This document shows, piece after piece, positions 62,811-64,000 of a DNA stretch of 64,000 bases (within the stretch, counting starts at the first letter, position 1; every line of letters begins with the position of its first letter). The position numbers and the translations under genes were made by a program. The notes under the pieces were generated by a model, which was not told the origin of the DNA, did no database searches, and saw only the letters and a list, made by a program, of their open reading frames with translations. Origin of the DNA: Cryobacterium arcticum (GTDB lineage Bacteria; Actinomycetota; Actinomycetes; Actinomycetales; Microbacteriaceae); NCBI RefSeq assembly GCF_001679725.1, contig NZ_CP016282.1, positions 558,001 to 622,000 of the forward strand. The letters run 5' to 3'.

Positions 62811-64000
62811 ATGTTCCGATGGAAAAGCCTGACGGCCGTGGTCGCCGTCGCGGCCCTCGCACTCACAGGCTGCTCGGCAAGCGACACATCCTCCAGTGGA
62901 TCCGGCTCTGACACGCTCACTCTGGGCGTCATCGTTCAGAACACCACCTTCGAGGCCGCGAACATCAGCTTCGCCAACGAGTCGCCCTACGGGCAGGCCG
63001 TTTACGACACCCTCCTCAAGGAAGACCCCACCGGCAAGCTGCTCCCCAGCCTGGCCACCGAGTGGTCCTACAACGACGACAACACCGTGCTCACGCTGAC
63101 GCTGCGCGACGACGTGAAGTTCACCGACGGCACCGCGTTCAACGCGGATGCGGCCGCCCAGAACCTCACCCGCTTCCGTGACGGCACCTCCCCGAACGCC
63201 TCCTTCCTGGCGGCGCTGGGCACGGCCACCGCGGTCGGCGACACCACGGTGGAACTGACCCTCACGCAGCCCGACCCCGCCCTGCTGCACTACCTCAGCC
63301 AGAACGCCGGCATGCAGGAGAGCCCCGCCGCCTTCGGTGCCGCCGACGTGCAGACCAACCCGGTCGGCTCCGGTCCGTACATCCTCGACACCGCCAAGAC
63401 CGTCGTGGGCACCTCCTACGAGTTCACCAAGAACCCCGACTACTGGGACCCGGACTCGGTGCACTACGACAACCTGTCGATCAAGGTATTCGCCGACTCC
63501 ACCTCGATGCTCAACGCGATCAAGGGCGGCCAGGTCAACGGCGCCAAGCTCGCCGACAACACCAACAACGCCGAGGTCGAAGCCGCCGGCTACACCATCA
63601 ACCCGTTCGAACTGGACTGGACCGGCCTGATCATCTTCGACCGCGACGGCTCCATGAACCCCGCCCTCGCCGACGTGCGGGTGCGCCAGGCGCTCAACTA
63701 CGCCATCGACACCAAGGCCATGCTCACCGCGGTGGGCGAAGGACTCGGCACCCCCACCACCCAGATCTTCCCGACCACCTCGGCCGCCTACGATGAGGAC
63801 CTCGACTCCCGCTATGCCTTCGACCCCGCCGAGGCCAAGAAGCTGCTCGCGGCAGCCGGTTACGCGGATGGCCTCACCCTCGAGATGCCCAGCACCTCGC
63901 TCGGCAACCCGGCCGTCTTCACCCTCATCCAGCAGCAGCTCAAGGACGTCGGCATCACGGTGAACTACACCGACACCGGCACCAACTTCATCGCCGACCT
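62811..64000 (+). CDS. ABC transporter substrate-binding lipoprotein, family 5 (partial, 3' end outside window)
   Basis: The open frame from ATG 62811 runs to the right edge, giving 396 residues. The signal peptide has a lipobox (ALALTGCSAS, cysteine near residue 21). The SBP family 5 pattern is clear: QAVYDTLLKEDPTGKLLPSL, VKFTDGTAFNADAAAQNLTR, NPVGSGPYILDTAKTVVG and VRQALNYAIDTKAMLTAVGE. This family binds peptides, nickel or other small solutes for an ABC importer, whose permease genes should lie to the right. GGGAAC precedes the start. Confidence 0.93.
   Translation, partial: MFRWKSLTAVVAVAALALTGCSASDTSSSGSGSDTLTLGVIVQNTTFEAANISFANESPYGQAVYDTLLKEDPTGKLLPSLATEWSYNDDNTVLTLTLRDDVKFTDGTAFNADAAAQNLTRFRDGTSPNASFLAALGTATAVGDTTVELTLTQPDPALLHYLSQNAGMQESPAAFGAADVQTNPVGSGPYILDTAKTVVGTSYEFTKNPDYWDPDSVHYDNLSIKVFADSTSMLNAIKGGQVNGAKLADNTNNAEVEAAGYTINPFELDWTGLIIFDRDGSMNPALADVRVRQALNYAIDTKAMLTAVGEGLGTPTTQIFPTTSAAYDEDLDSRYAFDPAEAKKLLAAAGYADGLTLEMPSTSLGNPAVFTLIQQQLKDVGITVNYTDTGTNFIAD

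Overview
The window is about 64 kb of high-GC actinobacterial chromosome. Codons mostly end in G or C, many starts are GTG or TTG, and genes often overlap by ATGA or GTGA. Dispersed TCGA-rich palindromes, a DUF4012/LCP exopolysaccharide locus and a topA-tmk-holB block point to the family Microbacteriaceae. Cryobacterium or a close relative is my best guess, but the genus cannot be settled from sequence alone. No CRISPR array, prophage or insertion sequence was seen.

Left part (1-14 kb): an exopolysaccharide locus. Three minus-strand glycosyltransferases (one cut by the left edge) and a WcaF-like acetyltransferase face a plus-strand series: a WcaI/WbuB-like glycosyltransferase, GDP-mannose 4,6-dehydratase, GDP-L-fucose synthase, a DUF4012 membrane protein, a LAXTG surface protein, UDP-glucose 6-dehydrogenase and a HAD-IIB protein resembling eukaryotic-type phosphomannomutase. 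The sugar genes would supply GDP-fucose and UDP-glucuronate. The galU gene beside them, which would supply UDP-glucose, has an in-frame TAA. The minus-strand glycosyltransferases have lower GC than the rest.

Middle part (14-44 kb): an LCP glycopolymer ligase; a histidine kinase, degenerate-kinase-like membrane protein and NarL-type regulator operon; VanZ-like and MFS membrane proteins; tRNA-Pro; two very similar bifunctional PASTA penicillin-binding proteins flanking a metallophosphoesterase; DUF4177 and RidA proteins; an acyltransferase; acetyl-CoA synthetase; a 6C small RNA; a compact Tad/Flp pilus-like cluster; then topA, tmk, holB, a secreted alpha/beta hydrolase, a TetR regulator and tRNA-Thr. 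The order resembles the acs / tad / topA and ponA / RidA neighbourhoods of other Actinobacteria, with some pieces missing or inserted.

Right part (44-64 kb): a GH13 glycosidase, YbaK-like deacylase, SGNH hydrolase, MocA-type oxidoreductase, D-Ala-D-Ala carboxypeptidase and nicotinamidase. A cell-surface module follows (DUF4397 protein, class F sortase, ECF sigma factor, RskA-type anti-sigma). Next come semialdehyde dehydrogenase, SpoU methyltransferase, thiolase plus SDR, and a nucleoside hydrolase. At the right edge a TetR regulator is divergent from an ABC substrate-binding lipoprotein that runs off the window.

The intergenic regions hold several families of short palindromic or tandem repeats. 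I found no clear wholly new system. The most notable points are the broken galU, the paired PBPs, the trimmed tad cluster with its 6C RNA, the sigma/sortase module, and a possible shared operator motif between the exopolysaccharide promoter region and the two-component operon.
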